Shown in pieces: positions 54,446-63,192 of a stretch of DNA of 64,000 nucleotides. A program made the position numbers and the translations under genes. Position 1 is the stretch's first letter, and each line of letters begins with the position of its first letter. Source of the stretch: Flavobacterium piscinae (GTDB taxonomy: Bacteria; Bacteroidota; Bacteroidia; Flavobacteriales; Flavobacteriaceae); contig NZ_SBKQ01000015.1 in the NCBI RefSeq assembly GCF_004122145.1, forward strand, positions 1 through 64,000, given 5' to 3'. Below the pieces are notes generated by a model. That model was not told the DNA's origin. It saw only the letters and a list, made by a program, of their open reading frames with translations, and searched no databases.

Positions 54446-55261
54446 TTATTCGTAAACTCTTATGTAATCTACCAACATCGTTTGAGGGAATGAGGTGTCT
54501 GAATTTGGAGACCCAGGTAAATTTCCGCCAACTGCCATGTTTAAGATTATGTAAAAAGGTTGATTAAACACCCATTCACCTTCCACATCGGCTGGTGTAA
54601 TTTGGTTGTATAATACATCATCAACGTAGTAGTTGATATAATTTTCTCCCCATTCAATACCAAAAATATGAAAGTCAGTATCAAATCTACTATTGGGTAA
54701 AGTATAAGTTTTTGAAACAGATTGACCCGCAGAATAACCCGGACCATGAACTGTTCCAAATACTTTTGTGGGTTGATTACCTAGGTATTCCACAATGTCA
54801 ATTTCACCACATTGTGGCCAACTCACTTCATCAATATTAGCACCAAGCATCCAAAAAGCCGGCCAAAGTCCTTTTCCCCAAGGCATTTTGATGCGAGCTT
54901 CAATTCGACCGTATTTTTGTTCGAATTTTCCTTTGGTCAATATTCTTGCAGAAGTGTAAGAAGAACCTAGGTATAACTCTTGTCGTGCAGTGATTTTCAA
55001 CATTCCATCTTCCACAACAATATTTTCTGGTCTATCAGTATAATATTGTTGTTCATTATTCCCCCAACCGTTGTTTCCGGTTCCGATATCAAAACTCCAT
55101 AAAGCAGGATTTGGTGCTCCATTACCATCAAATTCTTCTTGCATAACCAGTTTTGTTTTGGTAATTACTTGTTGTTTTTCATCTTCGGAGCAAGCTAAAA
55201 GAAGTAAAAGTGTACTTGCTAAGAGAAAACTTTTTTTAGTTGAACTATGTTTTAATGTCAT
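54446..55261 (-). CDS. GH16 beta-1,3-glucanase lipoprotein
   Basis: This compact 271-residue lipoprotein (lipobox LLLLACSED) is a single GH16 domain with catalytic motif GEIDIVEYLG (E153, D155, E158) and the substrate-lining blocks MPWGKGLWPAFWMLG and FYIILNMAVGG. It is the classical laminarinase form without appended modules. It would act at the cell surface, complementing the T9SS-exported GH16 at the other end of the operon. Confidence 0.93.
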   Translation of the reverse strand: MTLKHSSTKKSFLLASTLLLLLACSEDEKQQVITKTKLVMQEEFDGNGAPNPALWSFDIGTGNNGWGNNEQQYYTDRPENIVVEDGMLKITARQELYLGSSYTSARILTKGKFEQKYGRIEARIKMPWGKGLWPAFWMLGANIDEVSWPQCGEIDIVEYLGNQPTKVFGTVHGPGYSAGQSVSKTYTLPNSRFDTDFHIFGIEWGENYINYYVDDVLYNQITPADVEGEWVFNQPFYIILNMAVGGNLPGSPNSDTSFPQTMLVDYIRVYE

Positions 55262-55292
55262 TTTTATGTTTTTTTAAATAAATTTTATGATG

Positions 55293-56708
55293 CTAGTTGT
55301 AGAAATAAATATTGTCTGCATAAAGCACAGAACCATCGCCTCCTTCTAAAATAATTTGTGCTAAATGGGAACGACTAGCTAGATTTGGCATGTTAGCGAA
55401 AGGAATATCAATTGATACCCAGTTTTGCGAAACTAATGTTGGAGCTGTAAAAGTGGTTGAATGTCTTGTATCATCACCACCACCGAAAACACCACCGGCA
55501 CCAAAATCAACTACAATTACTCTAAGTTCTCTTCCCGGTGCAATAGGGCCCGGAATGAATACATCAATGTGAAAATGGGTCATGGCTGTTGCGTCTACAG
55601 TTGGACTACTGAATTCAATTCCCACAAAATTAAAAATGGTATAATTCAATATGTTGTCACCGTTTACAGAAAAATCGTTGGAAACGGTTGTTTGCCAAGG
55701 TTGCCAATAACCGTTATAATAATTCACCGGAACATTATTATAGGTGTCAGAGAAAATAGAAATCACATTGGCTTGATTTTGTTGAGGTTCAGGAGCATGT
55801 ACAAAAGTCCCCACGCAATTAATTGTTAAACTTCCGGTTGCATCAACACCATTAATTGTAGCTGTAATAACTGCAGTTCCTGTGCTCAATGAGGTTACTA
55901 ATCCGGTTGCATCAACAGTGGCAACAGCAGGATTGGAAGACTCATAATTTAAATAAGCTGAACTTAAATTGACCACTTGATTTAATCCGTTAGGTAGATT
56001 AAAAGTGGATATTATCCCTTCCACATTTGAATTAACACCTACGAAAGTGGTTTCAGAAATATTATTTCCGTTCATTATTGATGCTTGTCCATGAGCGATA
56101 GTGCCTAATTTTTCAAATTTTAATTCATCAATCCAAAAAGTATAGCCAAACCCATTTGTGCCTTGACTACCGGCTGCATATCTGAACATTCCTCTTTCTT
56201 GAGTTAGTTTTGAAGCGTCAGGAATAGGGATAATTACTTTTGTCCAATTGGTTCCTACACTAACATTGGTTATTGTAGCCATGTATTTGTTTTGATCGAA
56301 ATCTTCCCCAAAACCAAATTCACCAATTACAACCCCTTGTGAAGCTTTTACATAAAAAGTTAAAGCATCATAGTCTGTTAAGTTACGACCGGCTCCATCA
56401 ACTCTTAAAATTGCACCGGCATAGGAACCTTCCGGATCATTTGCATTGGGTACGTCAATTCGCATTGATGAGGTACTGTTGTAACCTTCTGTATTATCAA
56501 CAGACCAAGCTGTTGCTTTAGATCCTCCATAAGGAAAATAAAAATCACTTCCCATTCCTACGAAATCGTCGATAAATACTTCTGCTGTTTTAGCAAAAGT
56601 TGCATCAATGGCTTCATCAGACAAATCTCTCTCACAGTTTAGATTGGTAATTAAAACCAATCCCAAAAGGAGTGTTTTTCCTAAATAATTAATTTTTCTA
56701 TTTTTCAT
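55293..56708 (-). CDS. Surface lipoprotein with two glycan-binding-like modules and a Big_2 domain
   Basis: This 471-residue lipoprotein (lipobox LITNLNCERD, start at the ATG giving MKNRKINYLG) has an N-terminal beta-sandwich (about 35-200, AWSVDNTEGY...GYTFWIDELKF) that resembles a CBM11/CIA30-like fold. A Big_2 Ig-like domain (about 235-305, TVDATGLVTSLSTGTAVITA) follows. A second beta-sandwich (about 313-471) is shared with the secreted protein at 60517-61845. No catalytic residues are evident. It is likely a surface glucan-binding protein, the role SusE/F-like proteins play elsewhere. Confidence 0.75.
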   Translation of the reverse strand: MKNRKINYLGKTLLLGLVLITNLNCERDLSDEAIDATFAKTAEVFIDDFVGMGSDFYFPYGGSKATAWSVDNTEGYNSTSSMRIDVPNANDPEGSYAGAILRVDGAGRNLTDYDALTFYVKASQGVVIGEFGFGEDFDQNKYMATITNVSVGTNWTKVIIPIPDASKLTQERGMFRYAAGSQGTNGFGYTFWIDELKFEKLGTIAHGQASIMNGNNISETTFVGVNSNVEGIISTFNLPNGLNQVVNLSSAYLNYESSNPAVATVDATGLVTSLSTGTAVITATINGVDATGSLTINCVGTFVHAPEPQQNQANVISIFSDTYNNVPVNYYNGYWQPWQTTVSNDFSVNGDNILNYTIFNFVGIEFSSPTVDATAMTHFHIDVFIPGPIAPGRELRVIVVDFGAGGVFGGGDDTRHSTTFTAPTLVSQNWVSIDIPFANMPNLASRSHLAQIILEGGDGSVLYADNIYFYN

Positions 56709-56727
56709 TTTTATCAATTTTTTAAAA

Positions 56728-59700
56728 TTATTTTCCAATATTTATGTGAATATAAGTTCTAATTTCCCATTCAGAACCATTTCCGAATCCTACCGGACTT
56801 AAAACAGGTTCAGCAGGGAAAGTGTTCGGTGGTATAGCGGTTGGAGAATATCTTGGAGAATATTGGTCTAATGAACGCCAAATTCCCATGATTCCGATTC
56901 TGGTGTCCGGTAAAATAAACCAGTTAGGTTTACCGACAGAAGTTGAAATATCAATTGAGCTTTGTAAAGGGTACGTTAAGTTAAAATCTCTATGGTAATC
57001 AAATGGACCCCAATCGTTTATTTTTAACGAAGTAACTACTTTTACTTTTCTATAAATTGCTCTTAAATCATAGCCCATTCTGTTGATTGTTCTTTGAGAA
57101 TCACCATTGGCTTGTCCGTTTCCGAAATAAATATTGGCAATCAAACCAAAATCGGGCGTTAATTTGGAAACAATTCGTGTATTTGATTCCCATAAATCTT
57201 CTGCAGGAGCAGAACCAGGAAAAGCAAAAGAAGAACGATTTGCTAAAAATCCAATCGCAGCATCCATAGTTGTTGGTAAATGACGATAAACAAATCCTGT
57301 ACTAAAGGCAAATTTTGCATCTTCTACCATATCATTATTCCATTCGTACATCCAAGTTGCTGGAGTAGGGTCGTAAGTTAATAAAAGTTCACCTCCAACA
57401 GTTTCTCTATTTGCTCTAACAACAAAAGGATCATCCAAAATATTTCTTAATCTTCCCGGAGCTTCAACACCATTAGGCATGGCATCTACTAATGGTTTTT
57501 GCCATAAAAAGTTAGGAGCAATTTGAAGTTTAGAATTGACATTAAAAGTGAAACCGGCTAAGAAATTCATTTGATTACCACTTCCTGAATCTTTTAATCG
57601 CCAACCTGTGAAAGTTTGTGTAGCATCTGCACCACCATTAGCAACTAAACCTTGAATTGCACCTTGGGTGTAAGCATTGAATCTTCCCTTAGAAAAAGTC
57701 AATTTTGCTTTTCCTCCCCAATTGTCTTTTGAATTAATTTTATCTAACTTAACTACATCACTATCCATCATTTGAAATTCTCTACCATTAAGCGGTTGTC
57801 CACCCCAAATTCCTCCTAATTCAATTCCTAAACTTCCAATTTTTCTTTGTACATAGATGGTAGCTCTTCTAGTTTTTGGTATTGGAAAAGCAATGGAAGA
57901 TACCGATTGAGATACTTCAGCTTGGTTAATATCTTCATGGTAAACGGCAGCGACATTAAATTTTCCGATTTGTTTGGCATATTTTATTAAATATGCCGGG
58001 TTTGCTCCCCACCATAATTGTGGTCCGAAGGCTGCTTTAAAGCCATTCAAGCTTCTTTTACCATCAATTTCAAACCCTAATGTTTCGCCGTTATAGATAT
58101 CTAAATTTGGGCCATAATTTGCTTCCGGATAGAGACCAAAAAAGTCGCCTTCATATCCCCAATGGTAGTGTCCCGTTCTGTAAAAACCTCTCAATTCAAA
58201 ATCTTTAGCATTCCACGTGTATGAAGCATTGTAGATTTGAACTCGATTGATATCGGTAGATAAAACTCTTCCGTCTGATGTTTCAATATTTTGAGCTCGA
58301 CCACGGTTTTCATAGAAAATTTCGTTAATTGGATTCTCAGCTACACGACCTAGAATGTTTACGTTTACATTTGCTCTCATGTTAGCAGTTGGATTCCCTT
58401 CTACACCAATAAAATAGGATTGCATGTGATCAAAACCCAATCGATTTGGAAAACCTGTGGTATTTGGGTCGTCAGAATCAGGAGTGGTAATTAGACTTCC
58501 ACCTGTGTTGAACGTTGTAAACTCAGCTCTTAGGTTACTGATTTTTAAAATTTGTGTATCATTTCCACCCATGGCGGCTTTATCACCTCTCGCTCGTAAG
58601 GTAGCATCCATAATTTGGGCATCTCCAAAATGCAGATTGATACTTTCTAAGTTAGCTCCCGGAGCATATGGATTGAATTTATGTAAGTCTTTCAATAAAT
58701 AATATGAAGCACGCGGAAACAATTGATATAGACCTTTTTCGTTAGTTGGGCCTTTGGCACAAATTCCGAACCATTCTTCATTCATGTTATTTTCACCTTC
58801 ATTATAATCTTTTTGATAACCTCCATTTGACCATGAAGCATTGTTATCGTGTATATCTAAATTTTTTGTTTGGCCGAATTTCCACCAACCATCACTAAAT
58901 TGGAAAGTGTAACCGCCTAATGAATTTCCGGCTTTACCTAAACCGGCGGCGTTTTCATAGATTTCTTTCCAATTTCCTTTTAAGTAATAAGCTTGCGATT
59001 TCTGATCTTCTTGGTTTGTTATAACATTAAAGGCATCTGCACCAAACTCAGTAAATAAAACCGGCTTTCCGTATTCCTTTTTTACTCTTTCGAACAAATC
59101 TCCAAAAGAAACGCCACGGTAAACATTTGTTCCAAAAATATCAACGTCTTTACACTCTTGTGCAATTATATCCAAGAAAAGTAAATCTCCATTACACAAA
59201 GCAACAGGATGATTTGAATCAATTGCTTTCATGGCAACTGCAGCTTCATTGAAAAGTTTGTACATTTCACGAGCTCTTATGGTTGATTTTCTGTCCTCAA
59301 TTGGAATGTTCTCAGTTTCAGCACCATCCCAAAACAAACCGTAATTATTTTCATTACCTAATAAGAATAGTAAGAGACCTTTGGTATCCTTATAGTCAGA
59401 TGCCATTTGTGTTACTTCTTCTAAAAGTAATTTTCTAGTTTTTTCGTTGCTGTATTCTGTATTAGGTGTCCACACTCCATCTAGTGTTAGGCCATATCGT
59501 CCGAATGAATGATTTAGCATAGTATAAATTCCATAGTTAGCATGAATGTATTCAATCCATTTTTTAGGAATTCCTGAATATACCCGAATAGAATTAACCC
59601 CCATGTTTTTAAGTAAACCCATTTCCTCATCCAATGCTTCTTGAACAATATTATCAGGTTGGTTCCACAAACTGTAGGAATAGTTGGTTCCGATTGGAAA

Positions 59701-59853
59701 ATAGTCCCAATTCATTCCGTTAACTATAAAATCTTTTCCATTGACTTTGAGTTTCATTTGAGAATTATTCGCATCAACATAAACTTTTTCAGTTTGTGAA
59801 AAAACTGGAAGCGAAAAACACCAAAGTAGGAGTAATAAAATTATTTTTTTCAT
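56728..59853 (-). CDS. Clan GH-A glycosidase fused to a predicted outer-membrane beta-barrel
   Basis: This 1041-residue exported protein has a signal peptide ending PVFSQ. Residues about 25-400 form a GH2-like/clan GH-A TIM barrel with acid/base E168 in LLGNENNY and nucleophile E269 in FTEFGADAF. From about 450 to the end the sequence is a series of amphipathic strands and turns (RATIYVQRKIGSLGIELGG, KLQIAPNFLWQ, DLRAIYRKVKVVTSLKI) ending EIRTYIHINIGK, which reads as an outer-membrane barrel of about 14-18 strands. It heads the operon. I infer a porin with a built-in glycosidase that admits glucan oligomers. The fold of the C-terminal half is inferred, not proven. Confidence 0.75.
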   Translation of the reverse strand: MKKIILLLLLWCFSLPVFSQTEKVYVDANNSQMKLKVNGKDFIVNGMNWDYFPIGTNYSYSLWNQPDNIVQEALDEEMGLLKNMGVNSIRVYSGIPKKWIEYIHANYGIYTMLNHSFGRYGLTLDGVWTPNTEYSNEKTRKLLLEEVTQMASDYKDTKGLLLFLLGNENNYGLFWDGAETENIPIEDRKSTIRAREMYKLFNEAAVAMKAIDSNHPVALCNGDLLFLDIIAQECKDVDIFGTNVYRGVSFGDLFERVKKEYGKPVLFTEFGADAFNVITNQEDQKSQAYYLKGNWKEIYENAAGLGKAGNSLGGYTFQFSDGWWKFGQTKNLDIHDNNASWSNGGYQKDYNEGENNMNEEWFGICAKGPTNEKGLYQLFPRASYYLLKDLHKFNPYAPGANLESINLHFGDAQIMDATLRARGDKAAMGGNDTQILKISNLRAEFTTFNTGGSLITTPDSDDPNTTGFPNRLGFDHMQSYFIGVEGNPTANMRANVNVNILGRVAENPINEIFYENRGRAQNIETSDGRVLSTDINRVQIYNASYTWNAKDFELRGFYRTGHYHWGYEGDFFGLYPEANYGPNLDIYNGETLGFEIDGKRSLNGFKAAFGPQLWWGANPAYLIKYAKQIGKFNVAAVYHEDINQAEVSQSVSSIAFPIPKTRRATIYVQRKIGSLGIELGGIWGGQPLNGREFQMMDSDVVKLDKINSKDNWGGKAKLTFSKGRFNAYTQGAIQGLVANGGADATQTFTGWRLKDSGSGNQMNFLAGFTFNVNSKLQIAPNFLWQKPLVDAMPNGVEAPGRLRNILDDPFVVRANRETVGGELLLTYDPTPATWMYEWNNDMVEDAKFAFSTGFVYRHLPTTMDAAIGFLANRSSFAFPGSAPAEDLWESNTRIVSKLTPDFGLIANIYFGNGQANGDSQRTINRMGYDLRAIYRKVKVVTSLKINDWGPFDYHRDFNLTYPLQSSIDISTSVGKPNWFILPDTRIGIMGIWRSLDQYSPRYSPTAIPPNTFPAEPVLSPVGFGNGSEWEIRTYIHINIGK

Positions 59854-60470
59854 TTTGGTTTGTTAGATTAAAAAAGATTAATGATATGTATAATAAATTG
59901 ATAGTTTAATTTTTGATTTTATAAAAATACTAATGAAAAATTACATTATTGTTAAATCAACCTCAACAAAAAATATACATATAATTAAAATCAATATTAT
60001 TAGTATTTTTTTATTAAAAATGGAAGGTCATTAAATAACAAGTATTAAAAGCAATTAAAAAATACAAATTGATTATGATAATATTTTAGATTTTTTGAAC
60101 TTGCTATATTGATTTAAACAGCTGTAAAACACTACAGTATGCTATTTGTATTGGGTTTACAAGGTTAATCTGTCTATTTAAATTTAAAGTTGGTTTGAAT
60201 TTAATTATTTAAATGTTTTCGGACTAAAAAAATAAATGTATTAATTTCTTTTTTTGAGATTTCAAAATTTAATGTTGAGGTGTTGTATAGTTTGGAATGT
60301 GTTTTTTGTTTTGATTTTTCTCGATTTTCTGCACTCTTTTCTAATAAAACATAATTGTAAGCTACATAACGATACATCAAGTGATTTATTTGTTTCAAAT
60401 TATATCAAAAGCTTAACTTCATTAGAATTAATTAAACACTAGTGTTTTTTCAACTTTTTTGAAGTAAATA
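59854..60470. other. Long AT-rich spacer upstream of the glucan operon
   Basis: This spacer of over 600 bases presumably holds the promoter and operators of the minus-strand operon that begins at 59853. I could not identify a clean TTG / TAnnTTTG pair or an operator. A 14-bp perfect palindrome (AAACACTAGTGTTT) lies at 60434-60447. No supported gene was seen. Confidence 0.5.
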
Positions 60471-60505
60471 AAAAAGGCTGCCTAAATAATAGGGCAGCCT
60501 TTTCT
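60471..60505 (-). terminator. Rho-independent terminator of the T9SS glucan-binding gene
   Basis: The stem (AAAAGGCTGCC at 60472-60482 with GGCAGCCTTTT at 60493-60503) is followed on the minus strand by a T run, just after the stop codon of the minus-strand gene. Confidence 0.88.
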
Positions 60506-60516
60506 TGATTTTATTT

Positions 60517-61845
60517 TTATTTTTTTACGATTCTAGATGTTGAAACGTTTCCATTAATAGTAGCTTTTACAACATAAATTCCAGTTTGAAGACTAGAAAT
60601 ATCTATAGTTGCTTGGTTGTTGTTTGGATTATTTGTAACAACCTCTTGACCTAAAACATTATAAACACTCACGTTACTTACGATTTCTTGAGCCTCAATT
60701 GTAAAGTTTGTGCTGGCAGGATTAGGATACATTTTAATGTTAGAAGTTTCAAAACTTGAAACACTTAATGTGTTTTTATGTAAGTAGATATTGTCATACC
60801 ATACATTATCAACCATTGCCGTTGTAATACCAATTTGTGCAATGTCATTACGAGCTAAACTTCCGGCAACCACACCACCAAGAGCAGTAATAGGAACGTC
60901 TACAGACACCCATTCATTGGCAACTAATTGAGGAGTTGTTCCTCCATTGATATTTACTTCAAGAGCTGAGCTTTCAGAATTTCCACCATTAAAGTTAACA
61001 AGTTTGAAATTGAAAACATCTCCAACTAAATCAGTATCAGTGATGTAGAAATCAAAATGAACATGTGTGAAATCGGTTAAATCTTGTCTATTTGTTTGAA
61101 AATCAATTCCGTGACAAACAACGCCAGGATTTTTTTGTAAAGTATTATTGCCTTCAATAGTGATTAATGTGGTTGCAGCACCTCCGCACCATCCGGCATC
61201 AAAATTATCAAATCCTATATTCGTATATGCATCACTAAAAATTGAAACTACATCTGCAGCAGGTCTCGAAGGTGGTGTTGGAGCTGCAGTTGGAGGTAAT
61301 GTTAAACAATCAGGACAGCTTCCTCCGCAATCAATTCCAGTCTCGTCTCCGTCTTGTATACCATTGTTACAAGTTGTTGTTGTGATTTCTAACATTACAT
61401 CATCAATACCAACAAAACCGGTATCAGCACCCATATCAAAAATAATTCTACTATTAGCACTTGCAAAGTTTGTTGTCAAAATAAGTACAAATGTTTGCGG
61501 ACCATTATTTAAATCAACAATTTGAGTTACCGCTGTCCAAGGAGCTTCATTTAATCCAACTCCAACAACCATCGTTCTGTCTCCATCTGAAAAACCTGTA
61601 AAAGTTAATTTATAACTAGTACCCATAGTTGTCATTGGGTATACATAACTTAAGTTTACATCAAATGCATTTCCGGCTGTTGTAACATTTGCAGCATTAT
61701 AACTGTTATCTCCCTCAGTTACCACATTTAAAGCATTTCCAGACCATCCGGCGGTACCACTTTCAAAATCACCATTAGTGATGAGATTTTGTGCAAAACC
61801 AAAAGTTGCAATTAATAAGAGAATAAAAGAAGTAATTTTTTTCAT
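60517..61845 (-). CDS. Secreted multi-module glucan-binding-like protein, T9SS-sorted
   Basis: This 442-residue secreted protein has a signal peptide ending FGFAQ. Residues about 20-155 form a CBM4-like beta-sandwich (LITNGDFESGTAGW ... VGIDDVMLEI). A Cys-rich CNNGIQDGDETGIDCGG linker follows, then a beta-sandwich (about 198-355) homologous to the C-terminal module of the lipoprotein at 55293-56708. It ends with a T9SS type A domain (YPNPAS). No catalytic residues were seen. It is transcribed separately, upstream of the operon, and may help capture glucan at the surface. Confidence 0.85.
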   Translation of the reverse strand: MKKITSFILLLIATFGFAQNLITNGDFESGTAGWSGNALNVVTEGDNSYNAANVTTAGNAFDVNLSYVYPMTTMGTSYKLTFTGFSDGDRTMVVGVGLNEAPWTAVTQIVDLNNGPQTFVLILTTNFASANSRIIFDMGADTGFVGIDDVMLEITTTTCNNGIQDGDETGIDCGGSCPDCLTLPPTAAPTPPSRPAADVVSIFSDAYTNIGFDNFDAGWCGGAATTLITIEGNNTLQKNPGVVCHGIDFQTNRQDLTDFTHVHFDFYITDTDLVGDVFNFKLVNFNGGNSESSALEVNINGGTTPQLVANEWVSVDVPITALGGVVAGSLARNDIAQIGITTAMVDNVWYDNIYLHKNTLSVSSFETSNIKMYPNPASTNFTIEAQEIVSNVSVYNVLGQEVVTNNPNNNQATIDISSLQTGIYVVKATINGNVSTSRIVKK

Positions 61846-62190
61846 AATATTTAATTTTTTGAGTTAATATTTATTATTCTCAAATTTAAGTATTAATTAA
61901 TTACGAATTTTACATTTCAATATATTTTAACTATACACATTCAATTTTTAAAAAGATGTTTTTAAAAAGTCTATTTTATCAACACTTTCTATGATTTACA
62001 GTGCTTTTAAAACTTTTTAATTAGAATAAATTTACAATGTTGTATAGTTTTTGTATAGGTAAAAAGCGTTGCTTTTTTACAACTACAATGATTTCTATAA
62101 TAATATTTTCTCTTTATATCGAGAATTTGTATTTAAAAATGATAAATTAATTAATGATGATTATCTAAATTTAATTTTTTTTCAGACAGT
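61846..62190. other. AT-rich spacer upstream of the secreted glucan-binding gene
   Basis: About 345 bases without a supported gene. A hairpin (AAAAAGC/GCTTTTT) at 62061-62077 is visible. The region holds the promoter of the minus-strand gene ending at 60517. Confidence 0.5.
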
Positions 62191-62230
62191 TTTAAAAAAA
62201 AATCGATTCACAACAATTTGTAAATCGATT
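62190..62230 (-). terminator. Rho-independent terminator of the TPR gene
   Basis: The arms 62201-62213 and 62218-62230 (core AATCGATT) pair at 12 of 13 positions. On the minus strand they are followed by a run of T from the A tract at 62194-62200, about 25 bases after the stop. Confidence 0.85.
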
Positions 62231-62255
62231 ATATATTTTTAAAATAAATTTTATT

Positions 62256-62771
62256 TTAAATTTTCTTCAGCTGTTGCTTCATCATTGTAATTTGTTCTTT
62301 TAGCATATTTTGCTTGTCAAGTTTATTCGCTTCATTTAGTAAATTAGTTGCTTCAATTTTTCTTCTTCTTGACATTGCGATTCCAGCTAAATTTAATTTG
62401 GCAACGGCTAAATCCATATCCATAGAAAGTCCTAATTCAATCGCTTTCTTAAAAAATTTCTCCGCTTGGTTCAAATTGGTTTGAGAAACCATTAATCCAT
62501 GCAAATAATTATAGTAACCTTGTTGCTTTTTTACTAAAGCAGATTCCGGATTTTTGATTTTATCTAACCAATTTTTAGCACCTTGAAAATCTTGTTTTCG
62601 TAATTTTAAAAAAGCAAGAAGTATAAATTCATTTTTAAAGTATAGAAAAATCGGAAAAACAGTTAATAGAATTAGAAAAATTCCGTTTCCAATGTTGTTC
62701 TCTGTAAACTGCCAAATACCTAGTGCGGTGAGTAAGACCGCAATTACTAATTTGATATTTCTGTGAAACAT
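62256..62771 (-). CDS. Membrane-anchored TPR protein
   Basis: This 171-residue protein has two N-terminal transmembrane helices (about 5-20 and 26-46) and about three tetratricopeptide-like repeats (for example LNQAEKFFKKAIELGLSMDMDLAVAKLNLAGIAM) facing the cytosol. Probably a scaffold protein; partners are unknown. It is divergent from rpmH. Confidence 0.8.
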   Translation of the reverse strand: MFHRNIKLVIAVLLTALGIWQFTENNIGNGIFLILLTVFPIFLYFKNEFILLAFLKLRKQDFQGAKNWLDKIKNPESALVKKQQGYYNYLHGLMVSQTNLNQAEKFFKKAIELGLSMDMDLAVAKLNLAGIAMSRRRKIEATNLLNEANKLDKQNMLKEQITMMKQQLKKI

Positions 62772-62839
62772 AATATTGACTTTATTTTTTGTGTTTGCAA
62801 AGGTAATAAAACGAATTGAAAATATTTTTATAAAACTGC

Positions 62840-62869
62840 TTGTGAGAAAAAAAAGTCTTTGTATATTTG
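62840..62869 (+). promoter_or_regulatory. Promoter of rpmH, Bacteroidetes type
   Basis: TTG at 62840-62842 is separated by 19 bases from TATATTTG at 62862-62869, matching the TTG-N19-TAnnTTTG consensus of flavobacterial primary sigma promoters. It lies about 60 bases before the rpmH start. Confidence 0.82.
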
Positions 62870-62929
62870 CACTCGGTTTTTAGGAAACCCATTAAAAATA
62901 AATTTACACGATTTTAAAGATACAAAACA

Positions 62930-63091
62930 ATGAGTAAGAGAACGTTTCAACCATCGAAAAGAAAAAGAAGAAATAAACACGGGTTTATGGATAGAATGGC
63001 TACTGCAAATGGTAGAAAAGTCCTTGCTCGTAGAAGAGCCAAAGGAAGACACAAATTGACTGTTTCCTGCGAACCAAGACACAAAAAATAA
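62930..63091 (+). CDS. rpmH: 50S ribosomal protein L34
   Basis: This is a 53-residue very basic protein with the L34 signature at its start ([20 protein letters not shown]) and R/K-rich helices to the end. Length and motif match L34 exactly. It is transcribed from the promoter at 62840-62869 and ends before a terminator. Confidence 0.98.
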   Translation: MSKRTFQPSKRKRRNKHGFMDRMATANGRKVLARRRAKGRHKLTVSCEPRHKK

Positions 63092-63112
63092 TGATTGTTA
63101 TTAATCATAAAT

Positions 63113-63148
63113 AAAGGCGTTACTTTTTTTAGTAACGCCTTTTTTTTA
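63113..63148 (+). terminator. Rho-independent terminator after rpmH
   Basis: The stem (AAAGGCGTTAC at 63113-63123, GTAACGCCTTT at 63132-63142) is followed by a T run. Confidence 0.9.
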
Positions 63149-63192
63149 TAACTTGTCGAATCAAAACAACTAAACTACTATAAAACAACAAC

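Noticed and set aside
60201..60442. Small frames of 60-65 codons on both strands upstream of the glucan operon
   Set aside because: Low-complexity AT-rich sequence with no start context, no recognisable domain and no membrane or signal pattern; treated as spacer.
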